Shown here: positions 29,012 to 35,265 of the stretch, in pieces
Numbering within the stretch: position 1 is the stretch's first letter
Layout of the letters: each line of letters starts with the position of its first letter
Assembly: GCA_023667045.1 (NCBI GenBank)
Contig: JAMPAU010000005.1
Span: forward strand, 18,277-82,276
Direction: 5' to 3'
Source: Ruminococcus flavefaciens
Lineage (GTDB): Bacteria > Bacillota > Clostridia > Oscillospirales > Ruminococcaceae
DNA length: 64,000 nucleotides
Program-made: the position numbers and the translations under genes
Notes under the pieces: generated by a model
Database searches by the model: none
The model's input: the letters and a program-made list of their open reading frames with translations, nothing else
Told to the model about the DNA's origin: nothing

Positions 29012-29040
29012 TTGACATTGCCGGAAAAATATGCTACAAT
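29012..29040 (+). promoter_or_regulatory. rnpB promoter
   Basis: TTGACA (29012-29017), 17-bp spacer ending in TGC, TACAAT (29035-29040). Transcription would begin about 7 bases later, exactly at the 5' strand of the RNase P closing stem. The same TGC-TACAAT form recurs in front of the pheS T-box. Confidence 0.9.
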
Positions 29041-29046
29041 AATACT

Positions 29047-29448
29047 GTGAGCAGGCTATACAGCAGCGGAAACGTTTTTAGTTTATGAGGAAAGTCCGGG
29101 CATCATAGGGCAGGGTAGCTGTTAACGACAGCCGGAGGCGACTCCCGAAACAGTGCAACAGAAATAAACTGCCTCTTTTGAGGTGGTACGGTTACTTTCC
29201 CCGCATACGTGGGGGTGACCCTAAACTGCCTCCCCGTGAGGTGATGGTGGAAAGGTGCGGTAAGAGCGTACCAGAGTGCAGGTGACTGTACTGCTATGCA
29301 AACTTTACCCGATGCAACGTCTATTTGGAATTTCATGTCTTAACGTCTGCCCGACGGATATGAAATTATGACGGCTTGAGCCTGTCGGCAACGGCAGGTC
29401 TAGATAAATTGCTGTACTCGACAGAACCCGGCTTATCGGTCTGGTCAC
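29047..29448 (+). ncRNA. rnpB: RNase P RNA
   Basis: Catalytic RNA that removes 5' leaders from tRNA precursors. Universal signatures are present in order: GAGGAAAGTCCGGGC near the 5' end, AGGGCAGGG, ACAGAAA, GGTAAGAG, and ACAGAACCCGGCTTATCGGTC near the 3' end. P1 pairs GTGA-CAG at 29047 with CTGGTCAC at 29441-29448. The layout looks like class A. The region corresponding to P12 is enlarged: AAACTGCCTC with a GAGGTG partner occurs twice (29166, 29223), separated by a CRISPR-repeat-like hairpin. A strong promoter and terminator flank it. Confidence 0.95.
29196..29222 (+). repeat. Type I-E CRISPR-repeat-like hairpin inside rnpB
   Basis: TTTCCCCGCATACGTGGGG followed by GTGACCCT. It differs at two positions from the hairpin-1 sequence at 54.5 kb and 62.1 kb. 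The flanking GGTTAC and GTGACC can extend the stem. On both sides stands the 11-mer TAAACTGCCTC (29165-29175 and 29222-29232), like a target or tandem duplication. Confidence 0.75.
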
Positions 29449-29451
29449 ATT

Positions 29452-29484
29452 ACTTCTGTAACTTCGGTTACGGAAGTTTTTTTA
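29452..29484 (+). terminator. rnpB terminator
   Basis: ACTTCTGTAAC, tetraloop TTCG, GTTACGGAAGT, then T7. A textbook rho-independent terminator four bases after the RNase P RNA end. Confidence 0.95.
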
Positions 29485-29519
29485 TTTACAATTAAGAATT
29501 TTTAATTAAAAAAACTTCG

Positions 29520-29543
29520 TTTACGGCTATATATAGCCGTAAA
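29520..29543. repeat. 24-bp perfect palindrome
   Basis: TTTACGGCTATA followed by its exact reverse complement TATAGCCGTAAA. No loop and no T-run, so a protein site or cruciform is likelier than a terminator. Confidence 0.8.
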
Positions 29544-29548
29544 TCAGC

Positions 29549-29575
29549 AGTGCAGATGAATATTTTATAGGCACT
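29549..29575. repeat. AGTGCAGAT...AGGCACT inverted repeat, copy 1
   Basis: AGTGCAGATGAATATTTTAT then AGGCACT. A second copy with AGATAA instead of AGATGA lies at 30119-30145. Each is followed by GAAA and, in copy 1, a Shine-Dalgarno and ATG stub. Confidence 0.75.
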
Positions 29576-29580
29576 GAAAA

Positions 29581-29636
29581 GGAGCGATTGCATGAAAAAA
29601 TAATTAAGAATTTATAATGCATTGAATAAATCACTC
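29581..29636. repeat. Dispersed block, copy A
   Basis: Begins GGAGCGATTGCATG, passes through an AATTAAGAATTTATAA junction, and ends TGCATTGAATAAATCACTC. Related copies are at 30006-30056 and 61121-61162. Confidence 0.75.
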
Positions 29637-29651
29637 TTGGCTTCTGATTAA

Positions 29652-29834
29652 GTCGTACAGGGCGGAGAATGTAAGGCGAATCAGCTTTATGCGGTGTACT
29701 GCAAGTGGGCGGACGAATGCAACGAGTATAAGATGCCGTCCCGAAAATTCGGCTTAGAAATAGCCAAACGCTACCAAATAAAAAGAAATAATGGAAGCTG
29801 GTATATTGGAATTTCGCTTGTCATGAGCAATTAA
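29652..29834 (+). pseudogene. Relic of a phage/plasmid primase C-terminus
   Basis: A 60-codon open stretch after an in-frame stop, without start or Shine-Dalgarno. It translates to KANQLYAVYCKWADECNEYK, then MPSRKFGLEIAKRYQIKRNN and WYIGISLVMSN-stop. This resembles the C-terminal DNA-binding end of D5/P4-type primase-helicases carried by phages and integrative elements. A GGACAGATAA inverted repeat follows the stop directly. Shorter relics with the same YIGIS ending are at 54316-54363 and 60922-61008. Confidence 0.6.
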
Positions 29835-29999
29835 CGGACAGATAAATGCCATTTTTTAAAACCTTATATACTTTTTCTGATTCTACACGAAAGGAATTTA
29901 TAATAGTAAATTATCTGTCCGTTCAAAAGATTTTTAAACTCGATTTTTGCCGAAATATAGCCAAAAATAATACAGATACATAAAGCTTTATCTGTCCGT
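29834..29999. repeat. ACGGACAGATAAA inverted-repeat set
   Basis: ACGGACAGATAAA at 29834-29846, with mates TTATCTGTCCGT at 29911-29922 and TTTATCTGTCCGT at 29987-29999. The spacing between the arms is AT-rich. Confidence 0.75.
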
Positions 30000-30005
30000 A
30001 AGAAA

Positions 30006-30056
30006 GGAGCAATGACATGAAAAATAATTAATAATTATGCATTGAATAAATCACTC
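30006..30056. repeat. Dispersed block, copy B
   Basis: Begins GGAGCAATGACATG, contains AATTAATAATTA and ends TGCATTGAATAAATCACTC. It is nearly the same as copies A and C. Confidence 0.75.
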
Positions 30057-30118
30057 TGCCGGAATTTCACTTCTGATAAGTATTTGATTTTATTTTTGCA
30101 GTGCCGATAAGTGCTTAA

Positions 30119-30145
30119 AGTGCAGATAAATATTTTATAGGCACT
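30119..30145. repeat. AGTGCAGAT...AGGCACT inverted repeat, copy 2
   Basis: Matches copy 1 at 29549-29575 except for one base in the AGATAA core. AGTGCCGATAAGTGC is a related half-site just upstream. Confidence 0.75.
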
Positions 30146-30199
30146 GAAAGAAGCGGTAAAATCAATTAAGAATTATAAATTATTCTGCCCCTCTGAAAA

Positions 30200-30385
30200 G
30201 GTGACAGATTGAAAAATTATCCGTCACCCCATATTTTTGGCTATATATCGGCAAAAACAGAGCTTTTATCAACAAAAGGTGACGGATATTTACTATTTTT
30301 ATAAACCCTTTACAAAAGAATATATAATATATATATAAAATAATAAAATAAAAATAGTTTTGGAAAATGCGTCATATCCGTCACC
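30200..30385. repeat. GGTGACGGATA inverted repeats
   Basis: GGTGACAGATT with ATCCGTCACC at 30200-30228, and GGTGACGGATATT (30278-30290) paired at a distance with ATATCCGTCACC (30374-30385). The intervening sequence is almost pure A/T. Confidence 0.7.
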
Positions 30386-30433
30386 CTAAAGACTGGAAAG
30401 TTTGATTTAAGGCTGTATTTCAGGAAAAATCAA

Positions 30434-30461
30434 GGTGACGGATAAATATAAATCCGTCACC
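30434..30461. repeat. Perfect GGTGACGGAT palindrome, copy 1
   Basis: GGTGACGGAT, eight bases (AAATATAA), ATCCGTCACC. Together with ~25 upstream bases (CTGTATTTCAGGAAAAATCA) it is repeated at 30651-30678. Confidence 0.8.
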
Positions 30462-30650
30462 TGAAAGAACATTACAATTAATAATTTAGAATGCATAATT
30501 AAGAATTTTTAATCAGTGCCGATAAGTGCCACTTTTTTGCTATTTTTCAAACCTTTTCTAAAAAAATATAAAATGTTTTTATAAAACGGCAAAAATCCCC
30601 ATGTTTTTGGTTGGAAACTTAATTTTTCACTGTATTTCGGGAAAAATCAA

Positions 30651-30678
30651 GGCGACGGATAAATATAAATCCGTCACC
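30651..30678. repeat. GGCGACGGAT palindrome, copy 2
   Basis: Same core and upstream flank as the copy at 30434, with T to C changes in the left arm and in the base after the right arm. Confidence 0.8.
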
Positions 30679-30695
30679 CGAAATAAAATATAAAA

Positions 30696-30950
30696 TCAAT
30701 TGATAATTATAAATTGCAGAATGATAAATCCGACCGCAACCAAAGTCAGCGGAATTACTATTTTTACTGGAAACTTCTTCTTCCTTTGTACTTCCGGCAT
30801 AAGCTGTGCGATATATTTTTCAGCCTCAGCCCGTGAGATTTCTGTCGGCAGTTCACGTACTTCCGGACGGAGATAAAAAACTGCCTTTTCAAAGTAAATA
30901 CTGTCAGTGCGGTTTACCTCTATTATTTTTCTGTTTACGCCTTTAATCAT
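30696..30950 (-). CDS. Small tail-anchored hypothetical protein
   Basis: An 84-aa protein with a soluble N-terminal ~60 residues and one C-terminal transmembrane helix (VKIVIPLTLVAVGFIILQFI) preceded by KKK, the pattern of a tail-anchored protein. GGGGG lies upstream of the ATG. It is 58 bp downstream of the DNA glycosylase gene and may share its transcript. No family recognised. Confidence 0.6.
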   Translation of the reverse strand: MIKGVNRKIIEVNRTDSIYFEKAVFYLRPEVRELPTEISRAEAEKYIAQLMPEVQRKKKFPVKIVIPLTLVAVGFIILQFIIIN

Positions 30951-31008
30951 TGATATTCCCCCTGTTTAAGTCTTCATGGGATATTATGGGAGAATATCAG
31001 CAGTTTAT

Positions 31009-31806
31009 TCATAGATTCCTCATATAGTGAAAAAGATACTGCTGTGCTATGCCTTTTTCGGCAAAATCCGGAAAACCCTGCGGATAGTATTCTTCGAGAA
31101 CTCTTTTTATCCATACGTCTACCGGAAAGGCTTCCGTCCTGTGCATACCGAAAAGCAGAACGCATTCGCTTACCTTAGCACCCACGCCCTTTATCTGTTG
31201 CAGAGCCTTTCTTGCCTCGTCAAGCGGAAGTGACTTTATTTTTTCGAGGTCTGCCGTGCCGTCGGAAACTTTCTTTACAGCGTCGCATATATACTTTGCA
31301 CGGAAACCGCTCCTCAGATATTCAAGGCTCTCCGGAGTTTCAGAAAGGAGCATTTCAGCAGTCGGGAAACTTCCGTAATGTTCGCATAGCCTGTTTATAA
31401 TGCCCTTTATTCGTGGAATATTGTTATTCTGTGAAATAATGAAAGATATAAGACATTCCCATGCGTCCTGCTTCAAGAGCCTTATTCCTCCGGCAAACTC
31501 ACAGGCTTTTCTGAGGGTTTCGTCTTCTGAAAACTGTCTTTTAAGTTCGGAGTAGTCCGTGCCGAAATCGAAATAGTCATACCATATATCAAGGAAATCC
31601 TTTTCAGTGGTGTCATGAAAGATAAACTCGTTTTTTTCGGTCTGAGATATTTTCAAGTAAGTGTTAAGAAAATATCCCTCATACGTACACGGAAAGTCCG
31701 ACTGTATTTTTTTCCAGCGGAAAGCCTGTCCGCAGTCGAGAGTATCGTCAAGTCCGAAATCTTTTTCAGATACGATGATATTATTGTTTTTTACAGAGTA
31801 GTCCAT
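31009..31806 (-). CDS. ogg: 8-oxoguanine-type DNA glycosylase (HhH-GPD)
   Basis: A 265-aa base-excision repair glycosylase/lyase of the OGG1-like branch. The N-terminal OGG_N-like domain has LDCGQAFRWKKI at about 23. The HhH-GPD domain has WECLISFIISQNNNIPRIKG at about 115 and the hairpin QQIKGVGAKVSECVLLFG. VDVWIKRVLEEYY carries the catalytic Asp; the Schiff-base Lys would lie in the hairpin region. AAAGGAG precedes the ATG. It is divergent from the alarmone synthetase gene. Confidence 0.88.
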   Translation of the reverse strand: MDYSVKNNNIIVSEKDFGLDDTLDCGQAFRWKKIQSDFPCTYEGYFLNTYLKISQTEKNEFIFHDTTEKDFLDIWYDYFDFGTDYSELKRQFSEDETLRKACEFAGGIRLLKQDAWECLISFIISQNNNIPRIKGIINRLCEHYGSFPTAEMLLSETPESLEYLRSGFRAKYICDAVKKVSDGTADLEKIKSLPLDEARKALQQIKGVGAKVSECVLLFGMHRTEAFPVDVWIKRVLEEYYPQGFPDFAEKGIAQQYLFHYMRNL

Positions 31807-31853
31807 AATATATTCTCCTTTATGAAATTTATGTGAAAATGTACAGAAAAGGC

Positions 31854-31882
31854 TTGATTTTTCTGTAAGATTATACTAAAAT
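31854..31882 (+). promoter_or_regulatory. Promoter of the alarmone synthetase gene
   Basis: TTGATT, 17-bp spacer, TAAAAT, about 37 bases before the ATG at 31919. Confidence 0.65.
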
Positions 31883-31918
31883 ATTATTATTATATTTGCG
31901 AAAGGAAGGATAATAAAT

Positions 31919-32614
31919 ATGAGTGAAATAGAAATACTCGATGATGTATTTGACAATCTCCCCGTGCTTGCAAAGCAGAATCCCGATTCCATGAAAGAAA
32001 AGGTCTCCGAGCTTTTTCTTGATTTTCTTGAGCTGTCTCACCTTTACGATTCAGCGATAGAGGTTGTAAAGACATATCTGAATATTCTTGACAGCGAGTT
32101 CAGCGTAAAATTTCAGCGAAATCCCATTCACAACATAGAGAGCCGTTTGAAGTCACCGCAGTCCATAATAGGAAAACTTCAGAAAAAAGACCTTCCGCTT
32201 ACTCCGGATTCTGCACGTAAAAATCTGCTTGACATTGCCGGAATAAGAGTTACCTGCTGTTATATCAGTGATATATATGCGATAGTTGAAATGCTGTGCA
32301 GACGTGACGACTTCACGATTATAAAGCAGAAAGACTACATAAAAAGCCCCAAGCCGAGCGGTTACAGGAGCTACCACCTTATAGTCAACGTACCTGTGTA
32401 CCTTTCTGCCTGCAAAAAATACGCCCCTGTTGAAATTCAGATAAGAACCATTGCTATGGACTTCTGGGCAAGCCTTGAACATCAGCTTAAATACAAGCCG
32501 TCAAGTGCGATAACTCCGGAGATTTCCGAAGAACTCAGAGAGTGTGCAGAGAGAATAGCCGAAACTGATTTGCAAATGCAGAGAATCTTTCTTGAAATAA
32601 ACGACCTTGGCTGA
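31919..32614 (+). CDS. Small alarmone synthetase (RelQ/YjbM-like GTP pyrophosphokinase)
   Basis: A 231-aa stand-alone (p)ppGpp synthetase. The RelA/SpoT synthetase domain occupies about 60-215: DIAGIRVTCCYISDIYAIVE, then KSPKPSGYRSYHLIV and VEIQIRTIAMDFWASLEHQLKY. No hydrolase or regulatory (TGS, ACT) domain is present, as in RelQ/RelP. It has its own promoter and a bidirectional terminator and is monocistronic. Transcriptional control, rather than allosteric stress sensing, would set its level. Confidence 0.9.
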   Translation: MSEIEILDDVFDNLPVLAKQNPDSMKEKVSELFLDFLELSHLYDSAIEVVKTYLNILDSEFSVKFQRNPIHNIESRLKSPQSIIGKLQKKDLPLTPDSARKNLLDIAGIRVTCCYISDIYAIVEMLCRRDDFTIIKQKDYIKSPKPSGYRSYHLIVNVPVYLSACKKYAPVEIQIRTIAMDFWASLEHQLKYKPSSAITPEISEELRECAERIAETDLQMQRIFLEINDLG

Positions 32615-32620
32615 TTAAAG

Positions 32621-32647
32621 AAAATGACCTTTCGGGGTCATTTTTTT
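32621..32647. terminator. Bidirectional terminator
   Basis: AAAATGACC, short TTTC loop, GGGGTCATTTTTTT. The T-run serves the alarmone synthetase gene. The complementary A-rich side serves the convergent ABC importer genes and overlaps the last codons of the permease gene. Confidence 0.85.
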
Positions 32648-33480
32648 GTTCCGGAAAATCCCGATATAATGCTGAACACAAAGAAGACAGCAATATTTGC
32701 CGATACTATCGTTGCACCCACAGGCGTACCGCACAGCAGTGATACTATAAAGCCTGTTCCTGCACAGAATACAGATATTAAAGCCGAACAGATTATAACG
32801 CTCTTGAAACTTCTGAAAAGCCTCATTGCAGTTATCGACGGAAAAATAATCAGTGCCGATATAAGCAGTGAACCGACAAGGCTCATGGCAAGCACTATTA
32901 TCATAGCAGTGATTACCGCTATAATAAGATTGTAGAGGTCGGAGTTTATGCCAGTAGCCTTTGAAAAACTCTCGTCAAATGTAACGGCGAAAATCTTATT
33001 ATAGAAAAGCACAAACACACACAGCACTACCGCCGAAAGTCCTATACACAGCCATACTTCTTTTTTGTCGAGGGTGAGTATTGAAGTTGACCCGAAAAGC
33101 GTACTGCATACATCTCCGGCTACATTTGCGGACTTTGAAAATAGATTTATCAGCATATATCCTACCGCCAAAGCACCTACCGAAATCATAGCCGTTGACG
33201 CATCGCCACGTATCTTGGTGTTTCTGCCTGTTCTCAGTATAAGCACAGCCGATATTACCGTTAAGGGCAGAATAATAATCATCTGGTTGGTTATTCCGGT
33301 AACTGTAGCCACTGCCATTGCTCCGAATGCCACGTGTGAAAGTCCGTCGCCGATAAACGAGAATCTTTTCAGCACAAGCGTAACCCCCAGCAGTGACGAA
33401 CACAGCGACACAAGCAGTCCCACTATAAATGCGTATCTCACTATAGGGAACTGAAAATAGTATTGTATTTTTTCAATCAT
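32638..33480 (-). CDS. znuB: Zn/Mn-type ABC importer permease
   Basis: A 280-aa ABC-3 family permease with about eight transmembrane helices. Family patterns include RFSFIGDGLSHVAFGAMAVA near the start and MSLVGSLLISALIIFPSITA near 200. It partners the ATPase and lipoprotein encoded directly upstream; the ATG abuts the ATPase stop. GGAGGG lies inside the ATPase terminal codons. Metal identity (zinc favoured) comes from the binding protein. Confidence 0.88.
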   Translation of the reverse strand: MIEKIQYYFQFPIVRYAFIVGLLVSLCSSLLGVTLVLKRFSFIGDGLSHVAFGAMAVATVTGITNQMIIILPLTVISAVLILRTGRNTKIRGDASTAMISVGALAVGYMLINLFSKSANVAGDVCSTLFGSTSILTLDKKEVWLCIGLSAVVLCVFVLFYNKIFAVTFDESFSKATGINSDLYNLIIAVITAMIIVLAMSLVGSLLISALIIFPSITAMRLFRSFKSVIICSALISVFCAGTGFIVSLLCGTPVGATIVSANIAVFFVFSIISGFSGTKK

Positions 33481-34185
33481 TCATTCGCCCTCCGTTTCAA
33501 TGAAATCCATTCCGGCTTTACTGCTGACATAGTTTTGTACAGTGCCGAAAAAGAGTTGTTTTTTGCCTATATGCAGTATATGCGAGGCGTATTTCAGTGC
33601 TGATGATATATCATGTGAGACCATTATCACAGTTATTCCGGAGCGGTTAAGTTCTGCGATAAGTTCATATAAGTCGTTTTGTGCCTTTGGGTCAAGAGCG
33701 GTTACAGGTTCGTCGAGCAGGAGCATTTCACTTGTCGCACATAAGGCACGTGCGAGAAGCACTCTCTGTTGCTGACCGCCGGAGAGTTCCCTGTAGCACC
33801 GGTCGGCGAGACTGTCAATGCGGAGCAGTTTCATATTGTCTTCCGCCAGTTTTTTTTCTGCCTTGTTATAGAAAGGTCTTAGACCGCACTTTGCGAGACA
33901 GCCGGAAAGTACAATCTCACGTACTGATGCCGGAAAGTCTCTCTGCACCGGAGTTTGCTGTGGTAGATAGCCTATTTCACGTGCAGAAAAGCCCTCCCAT
34001 TTTATTTCACCGCTTATGGCAGGCTGAAGTCCAAGAAGTGCTTTTATCAGTGTGCTTTTTCCCGAACCGTTTTCACCAAGAATACAGAGATAGTCGCCGG
34101 AGTTTACCGTAAAATTGAGGTTTTCAGTTACTACGCCATCCTCATAGCCGAGAGACGCATTTTTGCATATAATTCTTTTACTCAT
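33481..34185 (-). CDS. znuC: Zn/Mn-type ABC importer ATPase
   Basis: A 234-aa ABC ATPase. Walker A is GENGSGKST at about residue 37, the Q-loop is YLPQQTPV, the signature is LSGGQQQR, Walker B is MLLLDEP and the switch His is in VSHDIS. It energises metal import through the adjacent permease. The start overlaps the binding-protein stop as ATGA. Confidence 0.92.
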   Translation of the reverse strand: MSKRIICKNASLGYEDGVVTENLNFTVNSGDYLCILGENGSGKSTLIKALLGLQPAISGEIKWEGFSAREIGYLPQQTPVQRDFPASVREIVLSGCLAKCGLRPFYNKAEKKLAEDNMKLLRIDSLADRCYRELSGGQQQRVLLARALCATSEMLLLDEPVTALDPKAQNDLYELIAELNRSGITVIMVSHDISSALKYASHILHIGKKQLFFGTVQNYVSSKAGMDFIETEGE

Positions 34186-35138
34186 GATAAAGCCTCTTTC
34201 AGAATGTCAAGATTTGATTTCATTATAGAAAGGTATGTTTTGCCGTCTTTTATCTGCTGGCTTGTCACAGACTGTATCGAATCAAGGCGGACGATTTTCT
34301 GATTTTTGCTTTCAGTGCCGGAGATAATAGCCTTTGCTATAGAATCGTCCGAACCCTCTATAGTGAAAACAGTATCTGTATTCAGTTCGTTTATTTTGTC
34401 GGCAAGGAAAGTTATAGTCTCAAAACTTGCTTCAGTTTCGGCACTACAACCGGAGAATACCGCATAGTAGTCAAAACCGTAATCGTCAACGAGATAGCGG
34501 AAAGGGAATCTGTCGCCGAAAATAAGGGTTTTATTTTCCACAGCAGAGAGTGTATCGGCGTATTCGCTGTTGAGACTGTCAAGCTTCCGGCAGTAATCGG
34601 ACAGGTTTTTGCTGTAAAGGTCTTTGTTTTCGGGGTCAAGAGAGTATATCTGTTCAGCTATGACATTGCAGAGGATTTCAGCGTTGCCGAGAGATAACCA
34701 TATATGTTCATCATATTCTGCTTCATTTTCGTGGTCATGGTCTTCTTCCTCGCCGGACTGCATACCCTCTTTTATTTCTTCTTCCTTTGCAGAATCGCCG
34801 AGACTTTCAAGCAGACTGATTGCTTTTATGTTTTTGTTCTGAGCCTGTTTCACAGCGTCTTCTGCCCATTTGTCCGACTCACCGCCGATATATATGAATA
34901 AATCGCAAGATGATATTTTAAGAATGTCGTCCATAGTGGGCTGATAGCTGTGCATATCAGAGCCGTTTGAGAGCAGATAGGTCACTTCAAAGCTTTCAGA
35001 GCCGTCAGTGATTTCACGCACCCAGTCGTATTCTGAAAAGACAGTACATACTATATTTATCTTGTCGTTTTTTTCGGGGACTTCACCGCACCCGCACAGC
35101 AGAACCATACAGCACAGTATTGCAAGAACTTTACGCAT
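34182..35138 (-). CDS. znuA: Zinc-type ABC importer substrate-binding lipoprotein
   Basis: A 318-aa lipoprotein whose signal peptide ends in LLCGC. The cluster A-I metal-binding fold has ligands at SDMHSYQPT, DEHIWLS and FGDRFPFRYLVDDYG. An acidic loop with DHDHE (about 135-150) before the second ligand is typical of zinc-specific ZnuA/AdcA proteins. Start at 35138 with AAGGAGG upstream; the frame is open to 35204. A Fur/Zur-like box sits at the promoter, so metal-dependent repression is likely. Zinc is favoured but manganese is not excluded. Confidence 0.88.
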   Translation of the reverse strand: MRKVLAILCCMVLLCGCGEVPEKNDKINIVCTVFSEYDWVREITDGSESFEVTYLLSNGSDMHSYQPTMDDILKISSCDLFIYIGGESDKWAEDAVKQAQNKNIKAISLLESLGDSAKEEEIKEGMQSGEEEDHDHENEAEYDEHIWLSLGNAEILCNVIAEQIYSLDPENKDLYSKNLSDYCRKLDSLNSEYADTLSAVENKTLIFGDRFPFRYLVDDYGFDYYAVFSGCSAETEASFETITFLADKINELNTDTVFTIEGSDDSIAKAIISGTESKNQKIVRLDSIQSVTSQQIKDGKTYLSIMKSNLDILKEALS

Positions 35139-35161
35139 AAAAAACCTCCTTATGATAAAAA

Positions 35162-35241
35162 AAGCACATTGCATGATGTAATCAAAAATGAAAATGAAAA
35201 TCATTCTCAGATTCAGATTATATCATATATGCAATGTACTT
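35162..35241 (-). terminator. Long-loop terminator of asnB that encloses the znuA promoter start
   Basis: On the minus strand AAGTACATTGCAT (35241-35229) pairs over 13 bp with ATGCAATGTGCTT (35174-35162), followed by T7. The ~54-base loop contains the znuA -10 box and the Fur-like operator. Transcripts starting at the znuA promoter lack the 5' arm and escape it. Read-through from asnB would form it. Confidence 0.6.
35190..35208. promoter_or_regulatory. Fur/Zur-like operator
   Basis: The 19-mer GAAAATGAAAATCATTCTC resembles the Fur-family consensus GATAATGATAATCATTATC at 16 of 19 positions. It lies just downstream of the -10 box of the znuA promoter, where bound repressor would block initiation. 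Confidence 0.75.
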
Positions 35242-35246
35242 GTCAA
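35217..35246 (-). promoter_or_regulatory. znuA promoter
   Basis: On the minus strand TTGACA (35241-35246), 18-bp spacer, TATAAT (35217-35222). The predicted start at about 35210 adjoins the Fur-like box. Confidence 0.88.
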
Positions 35247-35265
35247 GGGGTTTTGAAAATATTTA

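Larger units (their letters stand above)
29485..30695. other. Gene-free, repeat-rich relic region
   Basis: About 1.2 kb of AT-rich sequence with no intact gene. It holds a primase C-terminal relic, a 24-bp perfect palindrome (29520-29543), several inverted repeats that share a GATAA core but differ in their outer bases, two copies of a block ending TGCATTGAATAAATCACTC, and short AATTAAGAATT-type junctions. Two RBS-ATG stubs (AAGGAGCGATTGCATG at 29579 and AAAGGAGCAATGACATG at 30004) run into stops after two or three codons. This looks like debris of one or more mobile elements. Confidence 0.7.

Noticed and set aside
29103-29336. 77-aa minus-strand frame
   Set aside because: Lies entirely inside RNase P RNA.
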